Shown here one piece after another: positions 54,401-64,000 of a stretch of DNA of 64,000 nucleotides. The translations under genes were made by a program, and so were the position numbers. Numbering within the stretch: position 1 is the first letter of the stretch; each line of letters starts with the position of its first letter. The stretch is from Phytophthora sp. 'mugwort' (lineage: Eukaryota > Oomycota > Peronosporomycetes > Peronosporales > Peronosporaceae): NCBI GenBank assembly GCA_033558025.1, contig JAUCEF010000010.1:2009001-2073000 (forward strand), in the 5' to 3' direction. The notes under the pieces are model-generated. The model was not told the DNA's origin. It was given only the letters and a program-made list of their open reading frames with translations, and searched no databases.

Positions 54401-57400
54401 CTGCTCCTTCACCTCCTCTGGCACCTCAGGCACAACCACGGGGGTCTCGACATCAGGAAGCACAAGCTTCTCCTCGCCGGACGAGGTCTCGATCACCTTG
54501 ACCTCTTCCACCGTCTTCTGGCCGCTCTCGTCAATGATCTCGACCTTCTGCATGCCGTGCTCGGCCTCACCCATAATGATCACTTCCTCGTGTTCGCCCG
54601 TGGCGGTGGTCACCTCCACAACCTGCTGCACAGGCTCCTCTTCAACGTAGCCTCCGTTAATGCCGGTCATATGCTGCTCGACCGGTTCAGGTTCGGGAAC
54701 AGCGACAGAAATATAGCCCTCGTCGGTCGGGACCATGATCTCCTTTTCACCGGTGGCAGTCTCCTCCACACGGACCTCCGTCGTCGTCATCTGGCCCTGC
54801 TCGTCCACGATCTCAATAGTCTGCTTGCCGTGGTCCGGCTCGCCCACAATGATCACCTCCTCCGTTTTGCCAGAGGGCGTCACCACATCAATCACCTCCA
54901 CCTGCTCGCCGGTCTTTTCAGCCTGCTCCTTCACCTCCTCTGGCACCTCAGGCACAACCACGGGGGTCTCGACATCAGGAAGCACAAGCTTCTCCTCGCC
55001 GGACGAGGTCTCGATCACCTTGACCTCTTCCACCGTCTTCTGGTCGCTCTCGTCAATGATCTCGACCTTCTGCATGCCGTGCTCGGCCTCACCCATAATG
55101 ATCACTTCCTCGTGTTCGCCCGTGGCGGTGGTCACCTCCACAACCTGCTGCACAGGCTCCTCTTCAACGTAGCCTCTGTTAATGCCGGTCATATGCTGCT
55201 CGGCCGGTTCAGGTTCGGGAACAGCGACAGAAATATAGCCCTCGTCGGTCGGGACCATGATCTCCTTTTCACCGGTGGCAGTCTCCTCCACACGGACCTC
55301 CGTCGTCGTCATATGGCCCTGCTCGTCCACGATCTCAATAGTCTGCTTGCCGTGGTCCGGCTCGCCCACAATGATCACCTCCTCCGTTTTGCCAGAGGGC
55401 GTCACCACATCAATCACCTCCACCTGCTCGCCGGTCTTTTCAGCCTGCTCCTTCACCTCCTCTGGCACCTCAGGCACAACCACGGGGGTCTCGACATCAG
55501 GAAGCACAAGCTTCTCCTCGCCGGACGAGGTCTCGATCACCTTGACCTCTTCCACCGTCTTCTGGCCGCTCTCGTCAATGATCTCGACCTTCTGCATGCC
55601 GTGCTCGGCCTCACCCATAATGATCACTTCCTCGTGTTCGCCCGTGGCGGTGGTCACCTCCACAACCTGCTGCACAGGCTCCTCTTCAACGTAGCCTCCG
55701 TTAATGCCGGTCATATGCTGCTCGACCGGTTCAGGTTCGGGAACAGCGACAGAAATATAGCCCTCGTCGGTCGGGACCATGATCTCCTTTTCACCGGTGG
55801 CAGTCTCCTCCACACGGACCTCCGTCGTCGTCATATGGCCCTGCTCGTCCACGATCTCAATAGTCTGCTTGCCGTGGTCCGGCTCGCCCACAATGATCAC
55901 CTCCTCCGTTTTGCCAGAGGGCGTCACCGCATCAATCACCTCCACCTGCTCGCCGGTCTTTTCAGCCTGCTCCTTCACCTCCTCTGGCACCTCAGGCACA
56001 ACCACGGGGGTCTCGACATCAGGAAGCACAAGCTTCTCCTCGCCGGACGAGGTCTCGATCACCTTGACCTCTTCCACCGTCTTCTGGCCGCTCTCGTCAA
56101 TGATCTCGACCTTCTGCATGCCGTGCTCGGCCTCACCCATAATGATCACTTCCTCGTGTTCGCCCGTGGCGGTGGTCACCTCCACAACCTGCTGCACAGG
56201 CTCCTTTGCAACGTAGCCTCCATGCTTACCAAGAACTGGCGCTTCTTCAGCAATCTCCTGCTTGATCTCCTCCGGCACCTCGGGCACCACAACAGGCACG
56301 TAGCCTTCATCGGTCTGGATCTCCAGCTTGACGCCCTCTGTCGTCTCGATGGCCTTGACCACTTCAGTCGTAACGTCGCCGCGTTCGTTAATGATCTGAA
56401 CCGTCTGCTCGCCATGCTCCGGCTCGCCTTCAACGACAACTTGCACATGGTTACCCTCCGGGGTCACAACATTCATCACCTGGGTGTCTTCTTTCGCGAT
56501 CTCAGCAATTGCAGCCGGAACATTGGGTACTTCCACCACAGTGGTGCCGCCCTCGGCATCGGGGATCGCCAGCGTCTCGCCCTCAGCAGTCTCCACGGCC
56601 TTGACTTGCTCGGTCGTGTAGCCACCTTCGTCGTTTGAGATCTTGATCGTCTGCTTACCGTCCTCAACCTCGCCGACGACGACCACCTGCTCATGCTCAC
56701 CGTTTTCAATGGGCACATCGACGATCTGCACGACCGGAGCGGGTTCCTCGCCAATAAACGGGTTACTATAGCCACCGCCAATGGTCTCCTCAACTGGCTC
56801 TGGCACAGGAACCTGGATGATGTCCCCATCAGCCGTCTCCACGACGATCTTCTCTCCAGTAGGTGTCTCCTCCACCTTCGCCTCCGTTTCGGTATAACCA
56901 CCTTCGTTGTCGGGGATCTTCACTGTCAGCACACCGTGGTCAGGCTCACCTTCGATGAGCACCTGCTCCGTGTCGCCGTTAGATGTGACTACGTCCACAA
57001 TTTTGGTGCCTTGCGCCGTCTCGGTACCTTCCTCAGGCACTGGAGGCACAACCACTGGAGTGATGTCACCCTCCGCGTTCGGGATCAAGATCTTCTGCTC
57101 ACCTGTAGGAGTCTCAATTGAACGCACCTCCGTCGCGGTGTAACCGCCCTCGCCGTCCGGGATCGCAATCGCCTGTTTGCCATCGTTGGGTTCACCAACA
57201 ATAATGACTTCAGCAGTGCCTCCATAAGGAGTCGGGATCTCGACAGTCTGCTGCTTCGCGCTCGTATAAACCCCGTCCTCCACTTGATCTGGAGGCGTGA
57301 CGGCGATGGTGACCCTCGGGCAGAACACGTCGAGCATGTAGTAGAAGATCTCGTGATCAGCGCGGGTCACCGCAACCTGGCGATCGTCCAGCGCCTGCTT

Positions 57401-57862
57401 GGCGCAGTCGCCGTCGCTCTGGAGCTTGCCCTCGAGCAGCGCGACCACATTCTTCTTGATGTCCTCAGGAAGGTCAGACGCCTGGACTTTGTCGACGTCG
57501 ACCATCTCCTTCTCGGTCAGGTCGGTCAGGATCTCATCCAGAGACAGTTTCCCATCGCGATCGTGGTCAATCTTGTCGAAACTTGGGTGGAAGGCATCGC
57601 CCAGCTTGGAGATGAACGCCTTGGCCTCGTTCGACATGTCTGCCTTCAGGTTGGCCGTCTTGACCGCAGTGTTCGTGGAGCCGGCGCTGCTCATCGCCGT
57701 GTAACCAACTCCAGCCGACGCGGCCAGCAGACCGAGCGTGGCGCCAGCGATGGCCAGACGCTTCTTCTGGCGGCGCTTGTTGCTGGGTCGGTCCGGCGCT
57801 GCGACGCGCCGGATGAAGCGCGCTTCCTCGTTCTCACTCCCGTAGCTGGTCGGAGACTTCAT
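48468..57862 (-). CDS. Giant membrane-anchored EF-hand protein with 174-residue tandem repeats
   Basis: Two exons: 48680-57862 and 48468-48599, with a GT-AG intron of 80 bp in phase 0, giving about 3104 aa. The frame is open 5 codons upstream only from GTG, so ATG 57862 (MKSPTSYG) is used. A basic stretch (KRRQKKR) precedes one membrane helix at 36-57, suggesting a type II protein with its bulk outside the cytosol or in the lumen. An EF-hand loop lies at 99-110 with D99, D101, D103, S107 and E110. About 200-545 are diverged beta-rich modules. About 549-2980 is the repeat array, and the C-terminus is a charged helix plus an acidic, aromatic tail (NDCWAEDRWEPETP). The repeat is rich in Val, Glu and Thr, so it is acidic and probably beta-stranded. 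No known family was recognised. A surface or wall-associated adhesive or spacer role is an inference. Confidence 0.85.
48920..56230 (-). repeat. About 14 tandem copies of a 522-bp coding repeat (two of 546 bp)
   Basis: Equivalent points in successive units fall at 48945, 49491, 50013, 50535, 51081, 51603, 52125, 52647, 53169, 53691, 54213, 54735, 55257 and 55779. Spacing is 522 bp except for two 546-bp units at 48945 and 50535, which carry a longer linker (YPELIDIEQDTPGLNGGI). Units are almost identical at the nucleotide level. Each 174-aa unit is itself made of two related halves of about 87 aa: one begins VIDVVTPSGKTEEVIIVGEP, the other VVEVTTATGEHEEVIIMGEA. Confidence 0.95.
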
Positions 57863-58465
57863 GTTGGTAAAGCTCACTCAGTGACTAGCAAGCTCGGCCT
57901 TGGGGGTCTCTTCCGGATAATGTTTCCTCGACAAAGACAATTGAGAAGTGATTAAGTTGAAGCGTTCCTCGCCTCAGCCCATGCTGGCCATTGCTTTGAA
58001 AAGATCCGAGTCTCCGCTGCTGGAAGAAGATCGCGCGGGGGCATGCAAAGCTCTATACGTGACGGCTGTGAGTGCTTCGGAGAAGGTCTTTTGGGCGACT
58101 CGGGCTGGGCCATGGCAGCCGCATATCGGCGATCTAGCGCGCAAAGGGTCGGGAGATCTGCACGACCCGACGCCCCAGTGCCAAATGGACGGACACGAGT
58201 GAAGATCGCCCAGCAGCTGAAGCGCCACATGCAGATTCTATTGCGTCTCTCGCGAGTCGAGCGTGGCCGCAGGATCTGCTGAAGGGGATGGCCGACGTGA
58301 CTCGTGACTAGTGGGCGCCCCCTGTCTTTCTGTTCCTGGAGTCGTGGTCTAGCAATGGTTGCAGTGATGACAATCACTCTGGATTGGGATGCGCAACTTC
58401 AACACCTTGGAATCTTTTGACATTGCCCTCTTCAACCTCGCTGGTCGCGGCATCAATATTTTTTT
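57863..58465. other. 5' region of the giant gene and possible MIT-like relic
   Basis: The first 80 bp are the upstream region of the repeat gene. At 57978-58080 the plus strand reads LAIALKRSESPLLEEDRAGACKALYV in parts, which vaguely resembles the start of an MIT domain. A further piece in another frame (about 58190-58230, VKIAQQLKRHMQ) could be its continuation. The evidence is weak and frames are broken, so it is not called as a gene. Confidence 0.3.
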
Positions 58466-58762
58466 CTACAATATTATTGTGGTGATCAGCTCCCGCAGCG
58501 ACTGAAGGGAGTCGATGAGCTCTTCGACAGCGACCCGCTGGTTGTAGTTCGATCTGCTTACCTCACGACGACACGCCATATCGTCGCAGTCGTTAAAAAT
58601 CGACTCGAGTTCCTTCTGTAGTTTGCGGTATTCGTTGTGCAGTCCGCTCCGCGTCTCTGAAGCTGCGGTAGGCAGCCATGAGAACACTCGGAGGTGTCGC
58701 TGAATGGCGGGTTGACCCTCTTCGTGATGAAGTTTATTCGCATGGAAGCCAAATGAGTGTTT
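58466..58762 (-). CDS. Small helical ORF, possibly BAG-like, start not resolved
   Basis: The minus frame is open from 58762 to a stop at 58466 (98 codons), with coding-like helical sequence: HNEYRKLQKELESIFNDC, then ELIDSLQSLRELITTIIL. The two charged amphipathic helices resemble a BAG-type or other three-helix module in spacing only. No in-frame ATG exists before the helices. An ATG at about 58743 is in another frame, so either a frameshift or a hidden intron is present, or the ORF is a fragment. It is divergent from the gene at 58805 with only about 40 bp between them, so a shared promoter would be extremely short. Confidence 0.35.
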   Translation of the reverse strand, partial: KHSFGFHANKLHHEEGQPAIQRHLRVFSWLPTAASETRSGLHNEYRKLQKELESIFNDCDDMACRREVSRSNYNQRVAVEELIDSLQSLRELITTIIL

Positions 58763-58804
58763 TTAGCCACGACCACTAGCTTTTGAGCCAATCAGAAAAG
58801 AGTA

Positions 58805-59071
58805 ATGGCCGACAGGAAGCGCGCGTGCGCCTCCGCACTGGCTGTGACCACGGCAATTCGCGCTGAGTCGACCAAACGACCGCGTCCCGACACACTTCCT
58901 CAAGTCAAGATGCCTGCTGCTGCACTCTACGACGCCGAGATGGAGCTGATGCGTGCGCTGGAGGAAGAAATTCTGAAAGAAGAGGAGAAGAACGAGCACA
59001 ACAAGAACAAGAAACCTCCTCTCTTTCCAGAAGAAGAGGACGATAACTATGATGAATCAGACGAGGAATAG
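58805..59071 (+). CDS. Small acidic-tailed protein of unknown function
   Basis: An 88-aa frame from ATG (MADRKRACASALAV). It has a basic N-terminus, a helix (YDAEMELMRALEEEILKEEE), an Asn/Lys stretch and a strongly acidic C-terminus (EEEDDNYDESDEE). No domain recognised. The charged layout resembles small nuclear or chaperone-type acidic proteins, but nothing specific supports that. A downstream in-frame ATG (MPAAALYDAEM) is an alternative start. It converges on the GTPase gene: its stop is at 59071 and the GTPase stop at 59128. Confidence 0.5.
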   Translation: MADRKRACASALAVTTAIRAESTKRPRPDTLPQVKMPAAALYDAEMELMRALEEEILKEEEKNEHNKNKKPPLFPEEEDDNYDESDEE

Positions 59072-59127
59072 AAAAAACAAAAAGGAAACTTATTAAATTA
59101 GAGCAGGTTGTACCCAACACAAAGGCG

Positions 59128-60351
59128 TCACGAATGTGGAGTTTTCTTGAGCTCTTCCTGGAGCCAAGTGCGCAGCGCTCGGATGCTGTCTCGGTCTTGG
59201 GCACAGCACTCGATTACGTTCGTGAAGAGGGCGGAAACTGCGGGGGATTTGAGCGCAGTTGACGTACCAGACGAGAGACTGTTCCGTCTGGCGGGATTGT
59301 TCGGCAATCCTAGCTCGGCGGCTACAGCGGCGGGGGTTGTGAACAGCAGGGAGGGGGTGTAAGACTTTGACTTGGAGGAAGAAGCGGCAGACGCCGTGGC
59401 GGAAGATCTCATGACGGGATTACGACGTCGATCCATCTTGAGCTCGTAGTCGACGCACTTTCGGAGTTCTCGACGAGCGTCGCGCACCGCAGCGCGTTGC
59501 TGTTGCTTGTGAGTGTTGAGAAGCTGCTGATACTCTTTGGATTGAGGCTCTTCTGGCGTTTCGGCAGGTAGTGAGGGCAAGAAGTGGTCAGTTTTGTTCA
59601 AGATGAGGAAGAGTTGAGTATTCACGAACGTATTGTGCTTCAGCTTATGCTTGAAGAAGCGGACGAGCTCGATAGCGACAATCGGAAACCGCGTGGGGTC
59701 TGCGGCGTCGATGATGAAGAGAACGGCGACGATAGGGAGCACCGTTTGAAATGTATTGGACACTGCTGCTGGAGCGAGGCTGTTGAGGTTGTTGGTGCTG
59801 CCTCCGAAGGTGGAGAAGTCGCCGGTGGCGCTGTACCATTTTGCTCGGGATGAACGTCGTCCAGGAGGATCGACGAGTTGCAAGTATTTGTCGCTATTAT
59901 CCACACGATAACTTGCAGTCTGTAGTGTTCGTGTCGGTTCTGGGTACAAGTACGAAGGCAGTTCAGGGCCTTTAGCAGTGTACAAGGTCAAGTCGTCGCC
60001 AAGGGATATCCGAGAGAGATGATTCACCAACGTTGACTTGCCAGCGCCATCGAGCCCCAATATGAGCAGCTTCCCGCGATGCTTTTTTGAACCATGCTGG
60101 CGTGAGAGCATTCCCGTCAGTATGCGAAGCGACCCGCGATAGTCTGTGTCGGAGGCAGCTTCACCTTCAGTCTGGTAAGCTGGCCAGTCGTGCGAGGGGA
60201 ATACCCCCATTTTGGCAATATCAAGAAGATAACTCGCGAAATGGGGCGATTTTTTTTGGCGCAGAACTGAGACCCTGACGCCTTGTGCGGTACTATTTCT
60301 GCTGGAGTCGTTGTCTAGCGGTTGAGAGGTTAGTTGCTGCTGTATCACCAT
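59128..60351 (-). CDS. Arf/SR-beta-like small GTPase with a long insert
   Basis: Single exon, 407 aa from ATG 60351. The P-loop is GLDGAGKST at residues 99-107 and the G4 motif is NKTD at 252-255. The G3 region is D161-P-P-G164-R165, where Arf proteins have D-x-x-G-Q. The Gln used for GTP hydrolysis is Arg here, as often in SR-beta-type proteins where it is not conserved. Between NKTD and the C-terminal VIECCAQDRDSIRALRTWL (G5 region) are about 110 residues, including a basic helix (DARRELRKCVDYELKMDRRR) and a Ser/Ala-rich tract. A similar insert occurs in the signal recognition particle receptor beta subunit. No membrane helix is present. A second ATG at 60210 would give MGVFPSHDW, a plausible N-myristoylation start (Gly2, Ser6) like Arf proteins. 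Likely membrane-trafficking GTPase. Confidence 0.75.
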   Translation of the reverse strand: MVIQQQLTSQPLDNDSSRNSTAQGVRVSVLRQKKSPHFASYLLDIAKMGVFPSHDWPAYQTEGEAASDTDYRGSLRILTGMLSRQHGSKKHRGKLLILGLDGAGKSTLVNHLSRISLGDDLTLYTAKGPELPSYLYPEPTRTLQTASYRVDNSDKYLQLVDPPGRRSSRAKWYSATGDFSTFGGSTNNLNSLAPAAVSNTFQTVLPIVAVLFIIDAADPTRFPIVAIELVRFFKHKLKHNTFVNTQLFLILNKTDHFLPSLPAETPEEPQSKEYQQLLNTHKQQQRAAVRDARRELRKCVDYELKMDRRRNPVMRSSATASAASSSKSKSYTPSLLFTTPAAVAAELGLPNNPARRNSLSSGTSTALKSPAVSALFTNVIECCAQDRDSIRALRTWLQEELKKTPHS

Positions 60352-60451
60352 AAATAGTGGCGTAGATGTCTTTCTGATCGATATGCGATGAACGTTGCGG
60401 CAAGTTCACGCGCTCCAATCCCCCCGCACAACCGGAAATTGGTAGTAGACT

Positions 60452-63400
60452 ATGGGCTACGAAGCTGCTATTGGGAACGACCGCAAGGCATCGTTTCCAG
60501 AAGGAGCAGCCGTGCGTGTTCGCGGTAATAAGGGCGACTCGCTCGATGCCACTATCGTTCGCCAGCACCGCAACGGTGACTATGCAGTGAAATACGACGA
60601 AACAGGTGAAGTCGAGAAAAACGTATCAAGAGACCGCATTGAACTTGCTGATCGGGGAGACGAAAAAACAAGGAGTCGCAAGCGACAAGACAAGGACGAA
60701 AGCGAGGAAGACAAGACACGAAACGAGAGCTTTGGGCTGAAAGTCGATTCAGCAGTACAGTTCAAGAACAAAAAGGGGGAATGGTGCGACGGTCAGATCT
60801 GTAAGGTTCGCAGCAATGGTAGGTATGACATTGCTCCCGACGGTGATGAAGACGAGGTGAAAAATGTCGACCGGCAAGCTATCCGTGGACGAAGCGGTAG
60901 CAAGTCTTCAAGTAAGAAGAAAAAGACTAGCGAGAATGCTCAAGACGACAGCGAGAATGACAGTGCGAGTGAGAATGACAAACGCGTTATCACGAAAAGG
61001 AAAGCGCGAGCACGAGGCGACCGAAGCAGGCGCGAGCGAATGACAAGCGAAGATGATAGCGACGACAGTGTTGGTCGTGCTCAACAGAGTCGCCTGCAAG
61101 TACGCAATGGCGGAGGAGGCTTCTCCCAGCTGCGAGTGCACCAATTGGTCGAATTTGAAGACAAAAGCGGACGTATTCGTCGTGGTCGGATCAAGATGGT
61201 GAACAGAGGGCAGCGCATGTGTGACGTGGAGCACGAAAGCGACAGTGAGAAAGTGTCAAAGCGCATTCCTCTCGATGTCGTTCGACCTACCACAGCTTTT
61301 GGGCGTCTCTTTGGTGGGACAAGTCGGAACTTTGTTCGCTTTCAACTCAACACGCACGTCTACTATCGCACAAAGGACGGTACAGAGCGGAAGGGAATCA
61401 TATTGAAGGTATCCAAGAGCACCGGTAGGACACTGTACGACGTAGAGGACTTGCTGGATGGAACCATGGTTAAACAGCTTTCAGTTGGGAAGTTGCGTGC
61501 TGTGCCTTGGCTCGATTACTCGCTCCCGAACTGGAACGGCTTACCTGGTTTGCCAAGCTTTTCACTGTTTTCTGCCTCCATACTTCGTCGAGGAATGAAT
61601 GTGCGTTTTCGTCGCACCGACAAGGAAACAGGGCGAGTTGTGTGGCAAGAGGGTGTCATCATAAAAGCAAAGTCAAATGCATGCTGCATTGTCGAATATT
61701 TTGGACCGAACGCTGACAGTAAACGGGAAGAGCTTAAAAATTCCGACATCCAAGCAAGGTTCTTTCGAATGCCGTTTAGTGGAATGCTAGACGGAGTGAT
61801 GGAGGGTCTCTCGTTCCCTTCTATTCAACTGCCTGCGGCCACGTTTAAAGTTGGGAGTTCTGTGGAAGTTTTAAGTGGCGCCAAAGTATTCCTGGGGACT
61901 GTTGTCAGCGCTAATGACATGGACAAAACCTACACAATTCGATACGAAGACGGCCGGAAGGAGAAAAATGTGCCGAGTGACCGAGTTCGGCTATCGCTGC
62001 GTCGCTTACGGATTGGAACTGAAGTGGAGATGATCGTCGAAGGTCCTTGCAAGGAAGTGTCGAAGCTGGATGGCGAGGTAGCGTGGATCCACCGCGACGA
62101 AAAGGTCGCGGTACGCATTAACGGTGGCAACAATGACGTCTTCGCCGAAGTTTGCACTCACGCACTGATGGTGGATGGGAAACCAGCGTTTACGGCCCCT
62201 CTAAGCAGCACGTGGCTCGAGCTCATGGGCTACTACTTGAATCTAGTGGCCGAGTTAGTGGTATATGCGTGGTATTTCTTCGGGCTCCTGGTCGAGATGG
62301 ACGAAATGCTGGCACTACACGAGGATACCTCCAATGATTTGCTACGGGACGAAGAGCACATGACTGCGATGTACCAAAGCCAGCATGTGGATTGGGGTCT
62401 CTGTCAGCATTCAGCACTACACAATGCCTCGACCTCGAGCCCGTCTGCATATTTGTTGATCCCTTCAGATATGATGACAACCGATCGCGCATGGCTTATG
62501 GCCTTGTTAGTGTCCAAGGCTATGTTAACTGCAGCCTGTACTGTCTTGGTACTTCGGTGCTTGCGTTCAAAGCTATCAGCATTGCAAGATGAGTACGTCT
62601 GGCAATCGCGAATCCCTGCATAAAGTGTTTCATGCTATGATATCTGACGCGTTTTATTTTGTTTTGCTTGTTTGTTAATTCAGCTTCATTGACTTGAAAG
62701 AGTACCAACAAGAGCGTGTAATGCGACGACACTTAGCTATGGCAATGGGTTGGACTCTGATTCTAACGTTCATGACATTGGTAAACTACGCGTCGCTCTT
62801 GAATCGGTTCGACTTGTACTGTCTGCTGAATGACAACTCGCTGAGTTTCGACAAGCTAGCGCTAAGCATCGACCCGTTAGCTATTCACTCAAGGTATGCC
62901 AATGCAGTGCAACGACTGCTCTCCCTCGCAGCTAAGACTACGTTTAACTTATTTCGAGGAGTGACGTTCCACTTGCTGCTCTTCGCGTTCCCCACCAGCG
63001 GTACGAATTTCATGCGACGCGTGCTGTTCCTGTTGCCGTCGATCGCAGTGACGGCGCTACTCTGTGCCGTAGGTGGAGCTGCGCTACATACATTTTATTA
63101 CGTGCAGAAGACTGAGATGTTGAGTAACCAGAGGCTCGAAATGGCTACCCACACGGACCTGTCGGTGTTGCTGCTGGTACTGTCGTTGTGGTTCATCCAC
63201 TGCGTGTACAACCTGGTAGCGACAGCAGGACGGTTCTCAGAGACTAGATTGGAGCGGCAGCGAACGTCGCGGGACGAAATCTCGGAGGATGTGCTGGACC
63301 TCGCGGAGCGTGGCGAGTTCGGCCTTCAAGCACGACGTGAGGCGTTGGTTACTAAGGTGGAGCAACGTCAGGATCAATTGGGCATCTGCAAGCTGAGTAT

Positions 63401-63641
63401 CCTACGCATCTATCGCCACATTCTCGTTCACTTTGTGGCTGCTGTGGTTGCGATTTATATTGACGTCACATTGCGACGGGTGGTCAAGGACTTGGACGAT
63501 AGCTCGGTTGCAGTTCATGGTTTGGCCTTCCACCTCGCGATTTCGATCACGTGGCTGGTCGGATCGATGATGGCAGCCATGTTTGCCATTTCATTAAGAC
63601 AACAGTCGCCGGAGCTGCTGGCGTATATTCTAGACGTGTAG
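60452..63641 (+). CDS. Multi-pass membrane protein with about seven Tudor/Agenet-like modules
   Basis: Two exons, 60452-62592 and 62684-63641, joined by a 91-bp GT-AG intron in phase 2, giving 1032 aa from MGYEAAIGNDRKASF. Residues about 15-560 contain seven modules with the Tudor/Agenet pattern: a hydrophobic start with V-x-V/F, W/G turn, then Y-x-V-x-Y/D. Examples are GAAVRVRGNKGDSLDATIV, then GDYAVKYDETGEVEKNV, and SSVEVLSGAKVFLGTVV, then TYTIRYEDGRKEKNV. Between modules two and three is a highly charged, low-complexity stretch (SKSSSKKKKTSENAQDDSEN). The C-terminal half has about eight hydrophobic segments (two in the first exon, six in the second), including VLFLLPSIAVTALLCAVGGA and LSVLLLVLSLWFIHCVYNL. 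Tudor/Agenet folds bind methylated or acidic peptides; the membrane half is unrecognised. The gene's 5' end lies 100 bp from the divergent GTPase gene. Confidence 0.75.
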
Positions 63642-64000
63642 GAGGGAAGACAATGACGCATCTAATCAAACCGATACGATGTAGCCATATGCCTGGAAGG
63701 ATTACCTAGTGAAGTTATATTGAAGTGACATAAGTATCCAGTTTTGCACGATCCAATTAATGAATCGCACAGGGTTTATCCAATCAACAATATGCATCGC
63801 ATCGTTATGTTTTGATGCAAAAGTATACATAGTCGGGCAATTGGTGACGCGCCGGACTCAATGTTGCTGAACACCTCAAAACTAGAGCTATTATTTACTT
63901 ACATGCATATTAATTTAAAATTATTAAATAGTATGCCGAGACCATTCGCCTATTGCGAAGTTAAGTTTAGCTCAAGCTCCTCTAATCTTAGCGGACTGCA
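63642..64000. other. Downstream of the Tudor-like membrane gene, no gene seen
   Basis: AT-rich sequence; no frame with coding character and no repeat. The window ends here. Confidence 0.6.

Noticed and set aside
48788..56638. A plus-strand open frame of 2,616 codons, and fourteen 145- to 175-codon frames in the third frame
   Set aside because: They lie antisense to the well-supported repeat gene, have low-complexity His/Leu/Arg- or Ser/Thr-rich composition, no splice logic, and are explained by repetition of a unit that lacks antisense stops.
57863..57877. Five-codon extension of the giant repeat protein
   Set aside because: It starts with GTG; the ATG at 57862 is the first proper start.
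1..64000. tRNA, rRNA and CRISPR signals
   Set aside because: Scanning by eye for T-arm motifs, rRNA-like blocks and spaced direct repeats gave nothing convincing. A dedicated tRNAscan-type search would be decisive.

Overview
The window is eukaryotic nuclear DNA from an oomycete, most likely a Phytophthora-like member of the Peronosporales. The evidence is compact genes with few 54-90 bp GT-AG introns, a START-like/FYVE family typical of oomycetes, and a dense layer of decayed transposons of oomycete type (piggyBac with a C-terminal zinc finger, chromodomain Ty3/gypsy, MULE, pogo). No bacterial operon, tRNA, rRNA or CRISPR array was seen.

Layout. 1-4150: broken, AT-rich remains of a Polinton/Maverick-like or polinton-like-virus element, with a long hairpin and a tail-fibre-like protein. 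4272-7961: piggyBac transposase pseudogene on the minus strand with one recognisable end. 9091-10257: START-like/FYVE gene. 11000-15900: little that can be recognised. 15957-20441: degenerate chromodomain Ty3/gypsy element (minus) with a MULE fragment inside it. 20567-21438: frameshifted RNase H domain. 22620-23823: internally deleted pogo-like element. 24901-31472: an island of host genes, with a START/FYVE gene (+), an Orai-like membrane protein (+), a DHHC palmitoyltransferase (-), a START/FYVE pseudogene (+), and a second START/FYVE gene (-) nearly identical to the first and inverted relative to it. 32168-34946: MULE with 70-bp terminal inverted repeats. 36500-38060: deleted Ty3/gypsy element with a probable LTR. 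40064-42205: a second MULE of the same family. 45112-63641: a mostly intact gene-dense block.

The last block holds a VPS9-RCC1 protein (five exons, 897 aa), a giant repeat protein of about 3104 aa, two small ORFs, an Arf/SR-beta-like GTPase and a large protein combining Tudor-like modules with several membrane segments. Exon joins were worked out by hand from splice sites and reading phase. Several reading frames in this window open at GTG or TTG; I moved those starts to ATG.

The intact genes suggest endomembrane work: phosphoinositide or lipid sensing (FYVE/START), Rab5-type GTPase activation (VPS9), Arf/SR-beta-like GTPase, palmitoylation, and a possible calcium channel. They do not form an operon-like unit. 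The most unusual object is the giant membrane-anchored EF-hand protein, whose 174-residue, beta-rich repeat occurs about 14 times in almost identical copies with visible higher-order block duplications.
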